From contig NW_006768803.1 in NCBI RefSeq assembly GCF_000204055.1, forward strand, positions 222,966 to 286,965: a DNA stretch of 64,000 nt. Reading direction: 5' to 3'. The translations under genes and the position numbers were made by a program. Of this stretch, positions 21,256 to 32,528 are shown piece by piece. Numbering within the stretch: position 1 is the stretch's first letter; every line of letters starts with the position of its first letter. The notes under the pieces are model-generated. The model made no database searches, was not told where the DNA came from, and saw only the letters and a program-made list of their open reading frames with translations. The DNA is from Melampsora larici-populina 98AG31. Taxonomy: Eukaryota > Basidiomycota > Pucciniomycetes > Pucciniales > Melampsoraceae.

Positions 21256-22261
21256 GCTTGTTGTACTCTTCTTGTAGGAATATCTCACACTTGACAGACC
21301 CATGGAAATGTAATAACCACACAGAATCAAATGAAAAGAAACATTGGGCTGCTAGCGTTGGAAGAGTTAGTACTCAATGAAAGCACTAAACAAAACAAGA
21401 TTCTGCAAAAACACAAGATGTGGCATATCTTCAGAATCACAGACACTGAGAAGGAGTCTACGGATGCTGTAAATTCATATGTTGAAACACTCATATTTTG
21501 TAAAACACTTTGGTCTACCACAACTAGACATGGTCATGATATTTCAATCCATGCAGAGTCAGACAGCTCTCACAGTCACACTCAAAGGCAACCATGATAA
21601 AACCTAGCTAAACTTTGGAAGTCCCAGACTTCAATTGTCCAAAAAGACTGTTGAATATAACTTTGGCTAATCAGACCCCAACAAATGATATCTAGCCACA
21701 TCCCCACAGACCTAAATTTTGATGCCAACAATTGGAGATGTCTCTCAAACATTGCTTATCCATCATAGTCTTATGGCAGAAGCTTGTACCCAATAATAGC
21801 TGTCAATATGTACCATCCTGGGGTTGGAATCCTCAGCCATTTTATGCGTCCAGAAAATACAAAAAGAGATATAAAAAGGTAAACATCAAAGCTGCAAATG
21901 ATTAAAAGTGGCAAGAAAATAAGTCATTGAGTCTTTTTGAGTAAGTATTGAAAGTAGGTATTTCTGTGAGGAAAATATCTCCCTGATCACTTGATTTGCA
22001 AGTGCAAGGATGTATGAGAGACGCCAGGTATCCTCTGGATTGTTTTTTTAATGGGGCACTGGTTGGAAGAGTGTTTCTTGATTTTTCTCAGCACCTCCTG
22101 CACCTCTCTTTTTTATCACCAGCAACCACCCTCAATGATGTATGGTATGTACTTTCACTGTGTTTTCCCTCCGGTACTCAAGATTTCAAAGGTACACCAG
22201 CTCTTGATCACCAGAACCTTTTTTCACAACTTATTGGTCAAACTGGTCTTGTTGACATATG
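21256..22261. other. Intergenic, no gene seen
   Basis: AT-rich spacer between the MITE and the Ngaro-type retrotransposon. I see no gene or clear repeat end. Confidence 0.4.
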
Positions 22262-23800
22262 TGTAACAGGTTCCCAAAGGCACGGCAGCACCTGTTTAGT
22301 TCCATAAAAATTGAGGATGAACAAAGTAGAATAGGTCTTGGTACCTGTAAAGAAGTATCAAAACAGACACCACTGTTGTCCCACTAGAAGCAATACCGGA
22401 ATCGCTCCGCTCCATATAGTGGTTGCGGAGCGATAGCGGAGCGGCCAGGGACTCCGCTATATACACCGATATATATAGCGCAGCCTGCGCTCCGCACACA
22501 AGGACCCGGAAAACTCATAGCGGAGCTTTCGCTCCGCAACCCACCTGGTTCAGGTGTCCTCCGCTATATAGCGGAGGAAACAAATACAGTAAAAAAAGGA
22601 TTAATCAAGAAACAAAAGAGTAGCGATATGATGAAATTATCTCAACATCGAACAACAACAAACTCGCTTGCTCCGACTAGATCATGATGGCCAAATTCAA
22701 ACTATACAGCGTGTGAACTTTAGCTCAACACTTTTTTCCATTGATCGCATTTTTCAACACCTTTTCAAGTCCTTGATCATCATGATAAGATGAAATCCAA
22801 CACCTTCTGGGATACATCAATGTAATCAACCTCAATCACAACCGAATTAAACCCCAACAAACCTCAACAAATCGAAGACAAATGTAGAAGGATTTGGTCG
22901 ATGTGATCCACTTCCTTGAGGAGGTTTAATTGGTAAATCATTTTTCAATCATTTTTGAACTTGAGGGCCTGTTGCCAATATATTAATTGTAGGTGTTTAC
23001 TTTGAATATAAAGATCAAGTAAATGAAGGCAAATCCGTATCGTTTTGAATTCGTTTATTTAAGACTGTTTGAATTCAAGTTGTCATGTGTTTAGGACATA
23101 TCATATTTGTTTCAGCATGTTTTTTATTCAAACAATCTTACAATCGATACCCCTCAAAGATCATCAATCTATGAAGCGCAATACGCTTGACTTTCCGATT
23201 CCAACACTGCTATTTGTCTCTATGTGGATTGATTTGGTTCCACGCTTTTCAGCATTAACATCAAGAGCATTTGAGATTGAAGTACATAGCAAGATCTTCA
23301 GGAAGCAAGTGTTTGTCAGGCAAGTGATGTGCTTAATGTACCAAGTTTGTGGACCAACGAGTCGATTTTGCCACTATCAGTAGGAATGATAGGCTTTTGA
23401 AAGTATGGAGAGACCAGGTACACATAGATTTAACATGTCAAGCATGTTTTCTCTTACCTTCTAGTATGCTGTACAGCAATGCATTTATAGCGCGCTATAT
23501 AGCGCAAAAATAGCGATTTTATCGCTCCGCAACCTTGTCCGAATTTTTTTCTCATAAATAGCGATATGATAGTGGTTCCTCCCATAGCGGAGGCTCCGCT
23601 CCGCAACCAAAATGGGCCAATTTCCATAGCGTTGCGGAGCGATTCCGGTGTTGCTAGAAGTGGAGTACACAAGGTGCGAATTTGGAATTTTTTTCCCTAG
23701 CAAAAAAAAATCACTTCTTCATCCCATCTTCACAAGACATCATCACGATAGATTTCAAGAGGTATAAAACATCCATTTAAGCTCTTGCAAATTTTTCTTT
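22262..23800 (+). repeat. A1 repeat, interrupted by a MITE
   Basis: Matches A2 on both sides of the insertion at 22391-23653. After removing the insertion the unit is about 270 bp, ending near AAATTTTTCTTT. The uninterrupted site where A2 carries its own MITE is visible here at about 22301 (CCTGTTTAGTTCC). Confidence 0.85.
22391..23653. mobile_element. hAT-like GC-box MITE in A1
   Basis: 1,263 bp. TIRs are CAATACCGGAATCGCTCCGC at the left and CAACACCGGAATCGCTCCGC read inward from the right. They are flanked by CTAGAAG (22384-22390, 23654-23660). The corresponding site in A2 (CCACTAGAAGTGG) has a single copy. Subterminal regions are full of CGCTATATAGCG-type palindromes; the core is AT-rich. 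A second member is at 30325-31727. No coding content was recognised. Confidence 0.85.
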
Positions 23801-23853
23801 TATTTCATTTACTATACCTTAGAAATCTAAATGAAAGATTTAAAATTATCAAG

Positions 23854-24231
23854 ATGTCAGCTCAAGATTACACAGACAAGTGTGGAGATTTAAGTTTACA
23901 AAGAAAAGGAGAAGATCAAATTACATCAGTTGAACAAACTCAAGGAGCATCAACATCACTAGAACAAAATATGTTGACCAATACCAATCAAATTACAGCA
24001 ACAAATGATCAACTTACATCATCAAATGTGATTATAGGAAGAATCAGAAAAGCAAAAGGGAAGCGAGTAGAGAAGAAAGAAGAGAAAGATGATGGAGAAG
24101 AAAGTTATGAGGAAAGCAAAGAAGAGACCAGTCATGGAAATCAACAAGAAAAGAAGAAAACTAAGGTTAATGCGGTAGAACATTTGATAAATAGCCCAGT
24201 AGAAAGAGGAGTACTCACTGGTTTAGGTTAG
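23854..24231 (+). pseudogene. Ngaro leading ORF (N-terminal gag-like)
   Basis: 125 codons from an ATG just inside A1, opening MSAQDYTDKCGDLS. It is charged and low-complexity (K/E-rich at about 80-110). By position it is the N-terminal part of the element's structural protein, separated from the rest by unexplained DNA. It ends SPVERGVLTGLG*. No domain was recognised. Confidence 0.5.
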
Positions 24232-25428
24232 TTATATTCAGATCAGATCACAATAAGAACCCCCCTATTCCTCCAGGAATCAGTTTGGCTCATTTGTGGC
24301 AACTGGTTACGTGTGCTACACATTTTGGCCTGGAGGCCTGAACTTGCAGAGTGTTTTGGCCCGGGGCAGAGAAAGATAGAGAGCACTGTGGGTGGCCACA
24401 CTTGGAGCTGAGACATCCCACTGTGATGCTCCCCGCTCTAGTTTAGAGAAAAAAGCTACAAATGAAGCGCCTGACATGTTGCACCACTTGGAACTTAACC
24501 CTTTGCTTGGCAGGACGGGTGGTGGGCGGAAAAACAAAAAAAGAAAAAATACTGAGATTAAGAACTATTACTGAATAATAACAATGATTTTGAAAAAGTT
24601 GATAGAGGTAAGGAAACTGTAACACTAGTTGAAATTGAAATATTTTTTCTGGATTTTTTCAGGCACAATTTTTAGAGGAAATTGATAATATTCTAGTACA
24701 CAACTGTCTTGAATCAGGAAAGGAAAACAACTGAGGCTTGCAACAGAGTCGGCACAACTGGACTCATTGGGGGAGTTTGTCAAGAGCCATTTCTGTTGCA
24801 CCTCTTTTGAGAGTAGCTCACACTTGTAACCTTGTTGCCGAAGTGTCATTCACCATTTCACAGATTCCACTGTGTTAACATTCCATGCCAACTTCGATTC
24901 TTTGGGGGCCCCCTCCAATTCCTTCATTCTGTCACTCCTCTGTTTCCTCTTCTGACCATTTCCCCTTTTCCTCTCCATGTTCCTTTATGTCCTATTCACT
25001 CTGAAACCCATACCCCCCCGGGCCCCCCTCCTACTTTTGTTGTTGTTTTTTACTCCACTTTGCGCTTATTCCAATGAAGTCCCCTTTCAAAATTCCAAAA
25101 AAAAGAGATCTTGAAGGGATCAACCTACAAGGAAATCACATAGTGATTGACCAAACAATATCAAAAGTCCCAATTGACCAAACATACAAGGAAATTGGAC
25201 AAGGAAATGAATATGATTGACCAACTGATTGACCAAATAAACATTCAAATTGAAAGGAAATATCTATAAATTGACGGTCTAAAAACATCTCTATCAGTTA
25301 AAAATATTGTGATACCCTCTTCCCAAAATATATATATATAAAAGAATAGAAATTGATTAAACTTTGGTAATTTTTGCCCACAAATTCCTGGCAGATTTAT
25401 AAAATACACAGGTAGACCAGAAGAGGAC
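24232..25428. other. Unassigned DNA inside the retrotransposon
   Basis: Non-coding 1.2 kb separating two gag-like ORFs, with pyrimidine-rich (24900-25060) and AT-rich parts. It is probably another insertion, but I could not find convincing ends or a target duplication. Confidence 0.4.
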
Positions 25429-26624
25429 ATGAGTGAACCTGTTCATATCAAACTAGGACACAAGAAATGGGCTCATAATATAGAGGCAGCAGCAATCAGA
25501 TTTGACTCCATTTGGTTGAAATTTTTAAAAGAACAGTATAAAGAGTGGTGCAATGAAGAAAATACGGTACAGAAGAAAGTAGACCTACAAGATTTAGACT
25601 TTGAAAGATTTGGTGCTGTGTTGATCACAAACACGGTAGAGAAGTCAACACCTAAAGAAACATTGGTAGTGAAGAAAGATAGCAATACTAAGATGGGAGT
25701 CGGAATGGATATGTGCCATTTAATGACGAGCTTAACAAAATACTGGCATGACACAATGATTAACAAGAATATCCAGATGCCAGTTTTAATTTTCAACCCA
25801 ACGTGGTTAATAAATGATACAACTTTCATGAGATTCGAGAGAACTAAGCCAACAAGTTGTACATCAGATGAAATACGTTACATCGGTTCACCTGTCTTAC
25901 ATGAATTCCGATTAAGCTTTGCTGAATGGATAGTTAAATTTAATTTGATGATAAAGTATCAAGCCGACAGATACAACAAATTAGAAGGCCAAAGAGACTC
26001 ACCTATTGCGCCTAGATTAGTGGCAAATAGGGATAACGTACTTTGAATCCAATTGATCACTTTGGTAACTGGCCTATTGCTATGCGTTATGACATGGCAC
26101 ATCAACGAAATATTTGGGTAAATCATTTAGAAGATGGATCTATGGCAGATGTAGGAACATTAAATCAAGCCTTAGTAAATCAATCAGAACATGACACAAA
26201 GCATTATGGTGACTAGTGGTATGTCAATAATCCCTTTGTAGTTGGAGGCCCAATGCAGAATATAGGACCACATGATGGTATGACTTACTCAGAAAACAAC
26301 TCTTGGGATGTAGCAGGAGCGATGGTAGATAACTCAGCTGAAATGGCAACAGGTTGTACGATGTCAGTCTGGAATAAACAACCTAATGTCCCAGTGGTAG
26401 CAGATAGAGCAGTGAATAGACACGTGATGAGAAGTGGAAAGATCAGTCCGTATAAGGGCACCAAGTTCAACCCAGATTATCATCAGAAGCAACAGAATAA
26501 AACAAGTTGGAATCAGACCACTCAAAGAAATGGTTACACACCTTATAATCATAATCAGAACAATGGTTTTGATGTTGTAGAACTTATAACCCAACAAGGG
26601 TTATACAGAGCTGGAAGAGGATAA
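25429..26624 (+). pseudogene. Ngaro gag-like ORF remnant
   Basis: Frame 25429-26046 (KLGHKKWAHNIEAAAIRF...), then a one-base shift near 26041 into a second frame (NPIDHFGNWPIAMRYDMAHQ) that runs to about 26559, interrupted by TAG at 26214-26216 (HYGD*WYVNNPF). The C-terminal N/Q-rich part is cut by the insertion at 26567. It resumes at 29236 in the same frame with an RGG-like tract (NRGGSGRGGVVYGNGG), suggesting RNA binding. The function as a retrotransposon structural protein is inferred from position and composition. Confidence 0.65.
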
Positions 26625-27134
26625 TCTACTAATATAATGACTAGTAGAAGTTGTCTGAGACTGCTCTTCTAAAACAACACAATCAGAAAGAGGCACTGTT
26701 GTATTGAGTACTGATAAGGCACCAGAGAAATATATTTTTCAAAAGGACAGGTCACACAAATTTTATCTCGAAAGCACTATTTTTATTACTATCAACACTG
26801 TTATAGTGTTATTCCCAGATGATAACTAAAGAAAGTGAGCAATATCTTTGTGATATTATTCTCAAACAGTCTTTTTGAATACAATACTAAAGTAAATTTC
26901 TCTTTATAGCTATAACAACGGGTGTATTTAAGTGACCAGGTACTACTAAAATAAGTTTATGATGACAAAAAAATGATAAATGCGTAAATGATAAAGGAAA
27001 AAGGGGAACAACAATCCCAAAATCATCTCAAAGTATATATCACAATGTGCTACAACTTTTACAATGGTCAACAACATCAAAACCAATCAATTCCGCCCAA
27101 AAATCCCTAAAAACCCTATAATGACGTAATGTAA

Positions 27135-28172
27135 GAGCACCCACTGTGGGTGCGGTAACTAGGTGATTTAGCATAACTTTACCGCTAAAATACACACAGG
27201 TCCACTATGGGCCTGTTTTAGACCTGTGGTCCGTACAACTGCATCAAGTCTTGCAGCCCGCTTGTTCAAATCTACGCAAGCCTACGACTTGATCTATTGT
27301 AGGACTTCATGCATCCAATCAGTCAACAACTGCATTATCCAAAACCTCACCTTCAAAACCTCAACCTCAAAACTTTCAACTTCAACTTCAAAAGTCAAAA
27401 CTCAAAACTCAAACCTCAAAACTCAACCTTGAGTGTTCTTTACAATCTTCAATTGGTGTTTTAATTTGAATCATATTTCTTTCAATCGGTCCTCTCAAAA
27501 CCATTCCTAAACGATTCAAATCTTCATAATCTTTACGAATCAATCCAACCAATTCAGATTTTAAATCATCTAAATAGGGTCTTGATCAAAGAAGTATGTT
27601 GTTTTGATAATAAGAATTCATGTGGATTGAAATCATCTGTTCTGAATAATTCACAATTCAAAATCAATCATGAAATTGTAGATTTGACTATGTTAAAAGG
27701 GAATCTTTGTTTAAAAATGACTTCATATTTAGTGTTATGTGTGAAATAGTCATCATATAGCCTCTGAGCACGTCAAGCGTGGTCTCGATCAATGCGAGTC
27801 TGAGGAGGTGGAGGAGGTGTGTGAGGTTTTGCAAACAAGAAGTTAAAGACCAGTTGGTCACTCTAGTTGTTGTTCCTCATTGTTGTTGGCAGACTCCAAA
27901 AGACCGTTGATCTCCCTTTTCCAGGAACTTGGAGCAGGCATTTGATGGATATTTTGTTGGATGAAATTTATGAGAAACAAGTTATTTCATTTCAAAATCA
28001 TACCACTGTGGATCAGGTTCATTCACAGTGATTTATCGTTGGTAAATCATGTGTTACGTCAATCCATAGTGGAATTCATGTGGTTACCAACTTTGGTAAA
28101 ACATGCATGATTAAATTTCGCACTCAGGACCGCAAAATCTAAGATAAATCACCCTCATGATAGTGGGTGCTC
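27135..28172. mobile_element. PIF/Harbinger-like MITE with captured gene piece
   Basis: 1,038 bp with TIR GAGCACCCACT at both ends and the 3-bp duplication TAA (27132-27134, 28173-28175), the TWA target of PIF/Harbinger elements. It has no transposase. It carries a COG2-like coding fragment on the minus strand. It is nested in the 26567-29235 insertion, itself nested in the Ngaro element. Confidence 0.75.
27430..27652 (-). pseudogene. Captured COG2-like fragment
   Basis: The minus strand reads FRTDDFNPHEFLLSKQHTSL. After a deletion/frameshift at about 27580 it reads YLDDLKSELVGLIRKDYEDL and then NRLGMVLRGPIERNMIQIKTP. This matches the N-terminal domain of conserved oligomeric Golgi subunit 2, where F.P..FL, a short gap, LK.EL..LIN.DY.DF and L..LRG follow in that order. 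The short gap between the halves is consistent with a small deletion in the copy. Confidence 0.65.
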
Positions 28173-30598
28173 TAATGATCTTATTACTAATGTATGATAT
28201 AACTTTCACAGCCAAAATTCATCAATGACGCAATAATATGATGTAAAGCACATCTTATGATGATTACAGGGGATTTTTTCCTTGTAAACTAGCTGAAAAC
28301 CAATTTTTCAGATGAGGTCCAATTTTGGATTACTAAAGTGCATCTTGTAGAGCTTGTCATATCGATCAATAAATGGCGCCATATCAGGGATTTCTGATGA
28401 GTGATGAATGAGTTATTGAGTTGTAAAGTTAAGGTTTTTGGTGTTACATGTATGCTTGTGACTGTAAATTCAAGATTTACACCAATTTCTTATTTGCCTT
28501 GTAACCTTTTTCATACACCTCCGCTACTAGTGATTTAAAGTTTGTGCATCATGTAATCCGCTCTCCCGCGTTGAGTGAGCTATTTACCAACATAATCTAA
28601 TGTCATTTGACATATGTAATAAGCTGAAAGCCTTCATTTTTGACAAAATTCACCCATTTTCACTACTTTTCACAGCTGCTACTCGTCTTTTCTTGCTCAT
28701 GTAATATGAAATCATTCTCTATAACCTTAAAAATCCTGGAAAAACATCTTGGCAACCTTAAATTTCACTATTACCACTATCACATATGTAAACTACACGT
28801 ATAACCCTTGTTTACCAACTTCAAAAAAGTACCTTCCCTCTAATAACCTCTGTTTCTCCTTATCAACCTTCAAGATTAAAATTTTTACAGTATAATATGA
28901 TGTTTTTCTTCACTATTCTAAGCTTACTAAACCCATAAACTTAATATTACTACCCTAAAAACTTTTTCCAAGCCTGTATACCTATATTTTTGAATTTTTC
29001 TCATGTTTTTCTTTCTGTCTTCTTGTAATAAGATTGTGAATAAGCTCTAATGATCTTAATAAGTATTATGAAATAAAATGATGTAATCTTGACCCAATGA
29101 TCCATACATAAGCCTATAACAGCTTCAATTGATTTAAAAACCTCCATTTTGAATTTTCCTTCCTGCTAAACTTTTCTGGTAAACTGGTAGACCACTAATA
29201 ATAAATTTTTCAATTGATCCCATAGATTGATCACCACAATGGATGCCAACCAAATAATAACTTTCCTTATAATAATCATCAAACTCAACAACATCATAAT
29301 TATCCAAGCAATAGAGGAGGTTCTGGAAGAGGAGGTGTTGTTTATGGAAATGGAGGTAGTCGTAGAGGAGCGTTTAAGGGTGGTGTAAGGCCAGGAATCG
29401 GTCCAGGTAATTTTAACAGGTTGATGATTGAAGTAAATGGTGCAGGTAGTGCAAAGGAAGACAATTCTCCTGTTGCTTCAAGCTCAAACCATTTGCTTGA
29501 AAGTGAGAGAGAAGTTTTGAGAGTAACTCCTGTGAGACCACCTCAAAATATGACTAAACAGCAATTACCTCAAGTACTTGAAAATGATTACGTCCTCGAT
29601 GATTTAAAGTCAATAGAAAACTGGCCAACAGCAGTGAAGTGTGAAATGAATTTGCAAGAATGGAAAGAAATCTTAGAAGAATGTGGTTTAACAGAAAATT
29701 GGAAGAAAGTTTGGTGGGGACTAACCAAAGGGTTTGATCAAGGGATACCAAATCATCTTCTAGGAGACCTGAAATGGTACACACCAAACAATTACAAATC
29801 AGCCTTATTAGTGCAGGATAGAATTATGGCAAACCTATTTAAAGAGAGAAAATTAGGAAGAATATACGGACCATTTACTCACAATCCAGTATTTAAGAAA
29901 TGGGGCTTCTTTCAATCAAATCCAATGGGCAGTGTCACAAATAATGACAGATCTTTGTGTATGATCAATGACCTATCATATCCAAATAGGAAATTAACAC
30001 CAAACGAGAAGAAAGAAGTAAATTCAGATGATGATACCAGGATTCCGTTTGGGGGTGTCGCAGGTTGCGGTACGTTTGGTTGGATGGCAGATGCTTGGAG
30101 GGATATTATCATGTATTTATTGAAAGTCAAAAAGGTGTTCCGCTGGGTAGATGATAATACGTTTGTGAAGAAAGAAGGAGATATGCTGGAAATGGAACAC
30201 GTAGTGATTATTAGCCACGCCTTAGGAGTCAAATCAAATACAGAAACATTTAGTAACTGGGCAAGTGAACAGAAGTACTTGGGGTTGATCTGGAATGGAA
30301 TAAAGAAATTAGTTAGATTACCAGCAACACCACCGGCGCTCCGCTCCGCTTCGCTATATCTTGGAATTTTGTGAGCGGAGCGATTCAGCGCTATGATAAA
30401 ACGCTAATTGCTCCGCTATATTCTTTGAAGCGCTATGACTTCTGAGAGCGGTGCGATCTTTTAAATCGCTCCGCTCCGCTTTGGGCAAATTTCACGATTG
30501 ACAGCGCCTAAAAGCGCTGTCAGGAATCTTAGAAATGTCAAAGAGAAAAAAGAAAAGAAAAATACTAATATGTTGATAAACTCACTTTGTTGAGTTTG

Positions 30599-30825
30599 AT
30601 ATGTTGAGTAGGACTTTTATTAAGACTAATAAAATCATCAATAAAGAAATCAGCATCAGCTTATAATCTATCTTGATCGGTTGCATGTGATGGTAATGGT
30701 TCAAAATCAAGAAAGTAATTTTTGAGTTTTGAATCTTGTAATTGATCTTTAAACAAATCAATTTTATTTAAAGATAAAATTATAGAAGTTTTTGTAAACC
30801 ATCTTGGATTACAAATTGAATCAAA
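30599..30825 (-). pseudogene. Captured G-protein alpha subunit fragment
   Basis: The minus strand translates to [19 protein letters not shown] then [19 protein letters not shown]. This is the conserved switch III to NKxD region of heterotrimeric G-alpha proteins (FxSICN..WF..TSIILFLNKxDLF). NKID is the guanine-binding motif. The frame meets TAA after DQDRL and continues ADADFFIDDFISLNKSPTQ. No introns are visible within it, so it is either one exon or a cDNA-like capture. Confidence 0.75.
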
Positions 30826-30829
30826 TCAA

Positions 30830-31054
30830 GAACGATGTAAAAGAAATCTTGAGTTCGCCAGGAGCCATAGATTTGAATGACATAAGGGTGATTGAGTCAT
30901 CTTTATTATTATTGTTTGCATCAACCCGTGGGATTCTCTTGATTGCGCGTTGAAGTTGATTTGTTTTCCAAAAAGCCTGAAGAACCCACGCGAATGCACC
31001 TGATCCGAGTTCCTTTTTAACATCAAACTCAGCTTGTTTTACATTTATGTTCAT
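30830..31054 (-). pseudogene. Captured protein-kinase N-lobe fragment
   Basis: From ATG at 31054: FDVKKELGSGAFAWVLQAF and then RAIKRIPRVDANNNN. This is a glycine-rich loop (GSGAFAWV) followed by the AIK lysine strand, the start of a Ser/Thr protein kinase domain. It stops before any catalytic loop and is directly followed on the same strand by the G-alpha piece. The parent kinase cannot be named. Confidence 0.6.
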
Positions 31055-32528
31055 AGTCTTCTATCAACTTCGCTCTATCTTTTCACAGTCTTGGATCAAA
31101 TTTTATTCAATCATCGATTTAGATGTGACTTCTCTTAGGACTTTACAGGCAAAGGTTCTTCAAGTTGATAATTGTAGGAAAGGTGATCTCAGCTCAAATG
31201 CATGCTAGTTGTCTACCCACATAAGGTGGCTTTATTATTCTTTCTTATTCAATGTCTTAGTAATTGTAATATAAGTGTCTGCGCTTAGTTCTATTGATTA
31301 TCTTACATAACCTTTAAAGGACTTTGTACAATAATTTCATCATCACTGTGATGATCATGATTTAATGTCGATCTTACATTCAATTCGAGGAGGTAAAGAA
31401 ATGTTGTCGGTGGTATGAGGGTGTGGAGGTGAATGTTTGGTGAGATCGTTATGTATTGACAAAAACCACGATAACACATGCTCTGAAGCGCTATGAGGCG
31501 CTCTGAGGCGCTCTGTTGCTATGCGCTCGGAGTCGCTGTGGCGGTCCATAGCACAGCAAGAAACCGCTATAGAGCGCGGATCTCAAAATCGCTATATCTT
31601 TTTAGGTTTCACCATAGCTATAGTGAAACCCAGGACCCGCTATATGGAAAAAGGCCTAGCGGGGGCGGAGCGCGCGCTATGCTACCGCTCCGCTGCAGCT
31701 ATCTCGGGCGGAGCGCCGGTGGCGTTGTTACCAGACAAAAAATTGAAAGAAAGGATTGAAAAAATAGATGAATTATTGACCTTAGAAAGCAAGTGTTCAA
31801 AGAAAGAAATTGAGAAGATAGTTGATCAATTGAGTCACATGACATATATACCACCACACTTAAAATGTTACTTATATGATCTATATTGGTTTGATAAAGG
31901 ATGGCTAAATCATAGCACTTTGAGGGATCTTCCAAGAGGAGCACAACTTGAACTGGAGGAGTGGCAAAAGGAACTGTCCACATCTGATAGGCTGAAGATA
32001 GTACCTGATGTCATACTGACCAAAATTGGGTGGGTAGGAGACGCTAGTACAGGGTTTGGTGTGGGTGTTCTGATTGGTGACAAATAGGCCTGGTTTAAGC
32101 TGATTGAGGGCTGGAAGACTCAGGGAATATCACAAGGAAGTCAACAACGTGACATTGCTTGGATCGAAACGGTTACAGTTCGATTCAGCCTGTTGATGCT
32201 GGAGATATTGAAACCAACCAAGAATCAGTCTTTTATTGTTTACACAGATAACACAACAACAGAAGCAACAATTTGTAAACACAAGTCAAGAAATTGCCTA
32301 GTGAACAAGGAGTGGAAATCTATTCAATAAGAACTTTCGCGCCTGAACTGTGAACTAGCTGTAAAGAGAGTCACATCTGGAGATATTAAGGCTGATCAAC
32401 TATCAAGAGGAACTCAGACAGAAGGTGAAGAGCTTCTAGAGGTGGTAATTGAGATTCAGGAAGATCAAGAATTGTGTTTGAATGTGATCGAAAATGATAA
32501 ATCAAAAGGAAAATTCAAAATTTCCTAA

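Larger units (their letters stand above)
26567..29235. mobile_element. 2.7-kb insertion with 7-bp duplication, type unknown
   Basis: The direct duplication ACAATGG (26560-26566, 29236-29242) brackets this segment. Excising the segment and one copy rejoins the gag frame exactly. The ends (TTTTGATG... and ...GATTGATCACC) show no obvious inverted repeats, and the interior outside the nested Pack-MITE has no recognisable gene. Confidence 0.6.
30325..31727. mobile_element. hAT-like GC-box Pack-MITE in the reverse transcriptase
   Basis: 1,403 bp. The left end is CAACACCACCGGCGCTCCGC and the right end is its near-inverse (GGCGGAGCGCCGGTGGCGTTG region). The flanking duplication is TTACCAG (30318-30324, 31728-31734). 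Same family as 22391-23653: equal terminus, 7-bp duplication and CGCTATA-type palindromes. The AT-rich core holds two host-derived coding pieces on the minus strand (30599-31054). Insert plus duplication is 1,410 bp, so the flanking frames stay in register. Confidence 0.85.
29236..32528 (+). pseudogene. Ngaro reverse transcriptase-RNase H remnant
   Basis: Continues the gag frame into a reverse transcriptase. Motifs: IYGPFTHNPVFKKWGFFQSN and SLCMINDLSYP (fingers), IPFGGVAGCGTFGWM, and catalytic FRWVDDNTF, a DIRS-type variant of Y.DD. Then comes SEQKYLGLIWN. The insertion at 30325-31727 interrupts the frame after RLP, and the frame resumes KKLKERIEKIDELL. The RNase H-like part includes GWVGDASTGFGVGV, WIETVTVRF, IVYTDNTT and the terminal AVKRVTSGDIKADQLSRG. 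Stops at TAG 32085, TAA 32328 and TAA 32526 all sit at plausible Gln codons (CAG or CAA). Confidence 0.8.
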
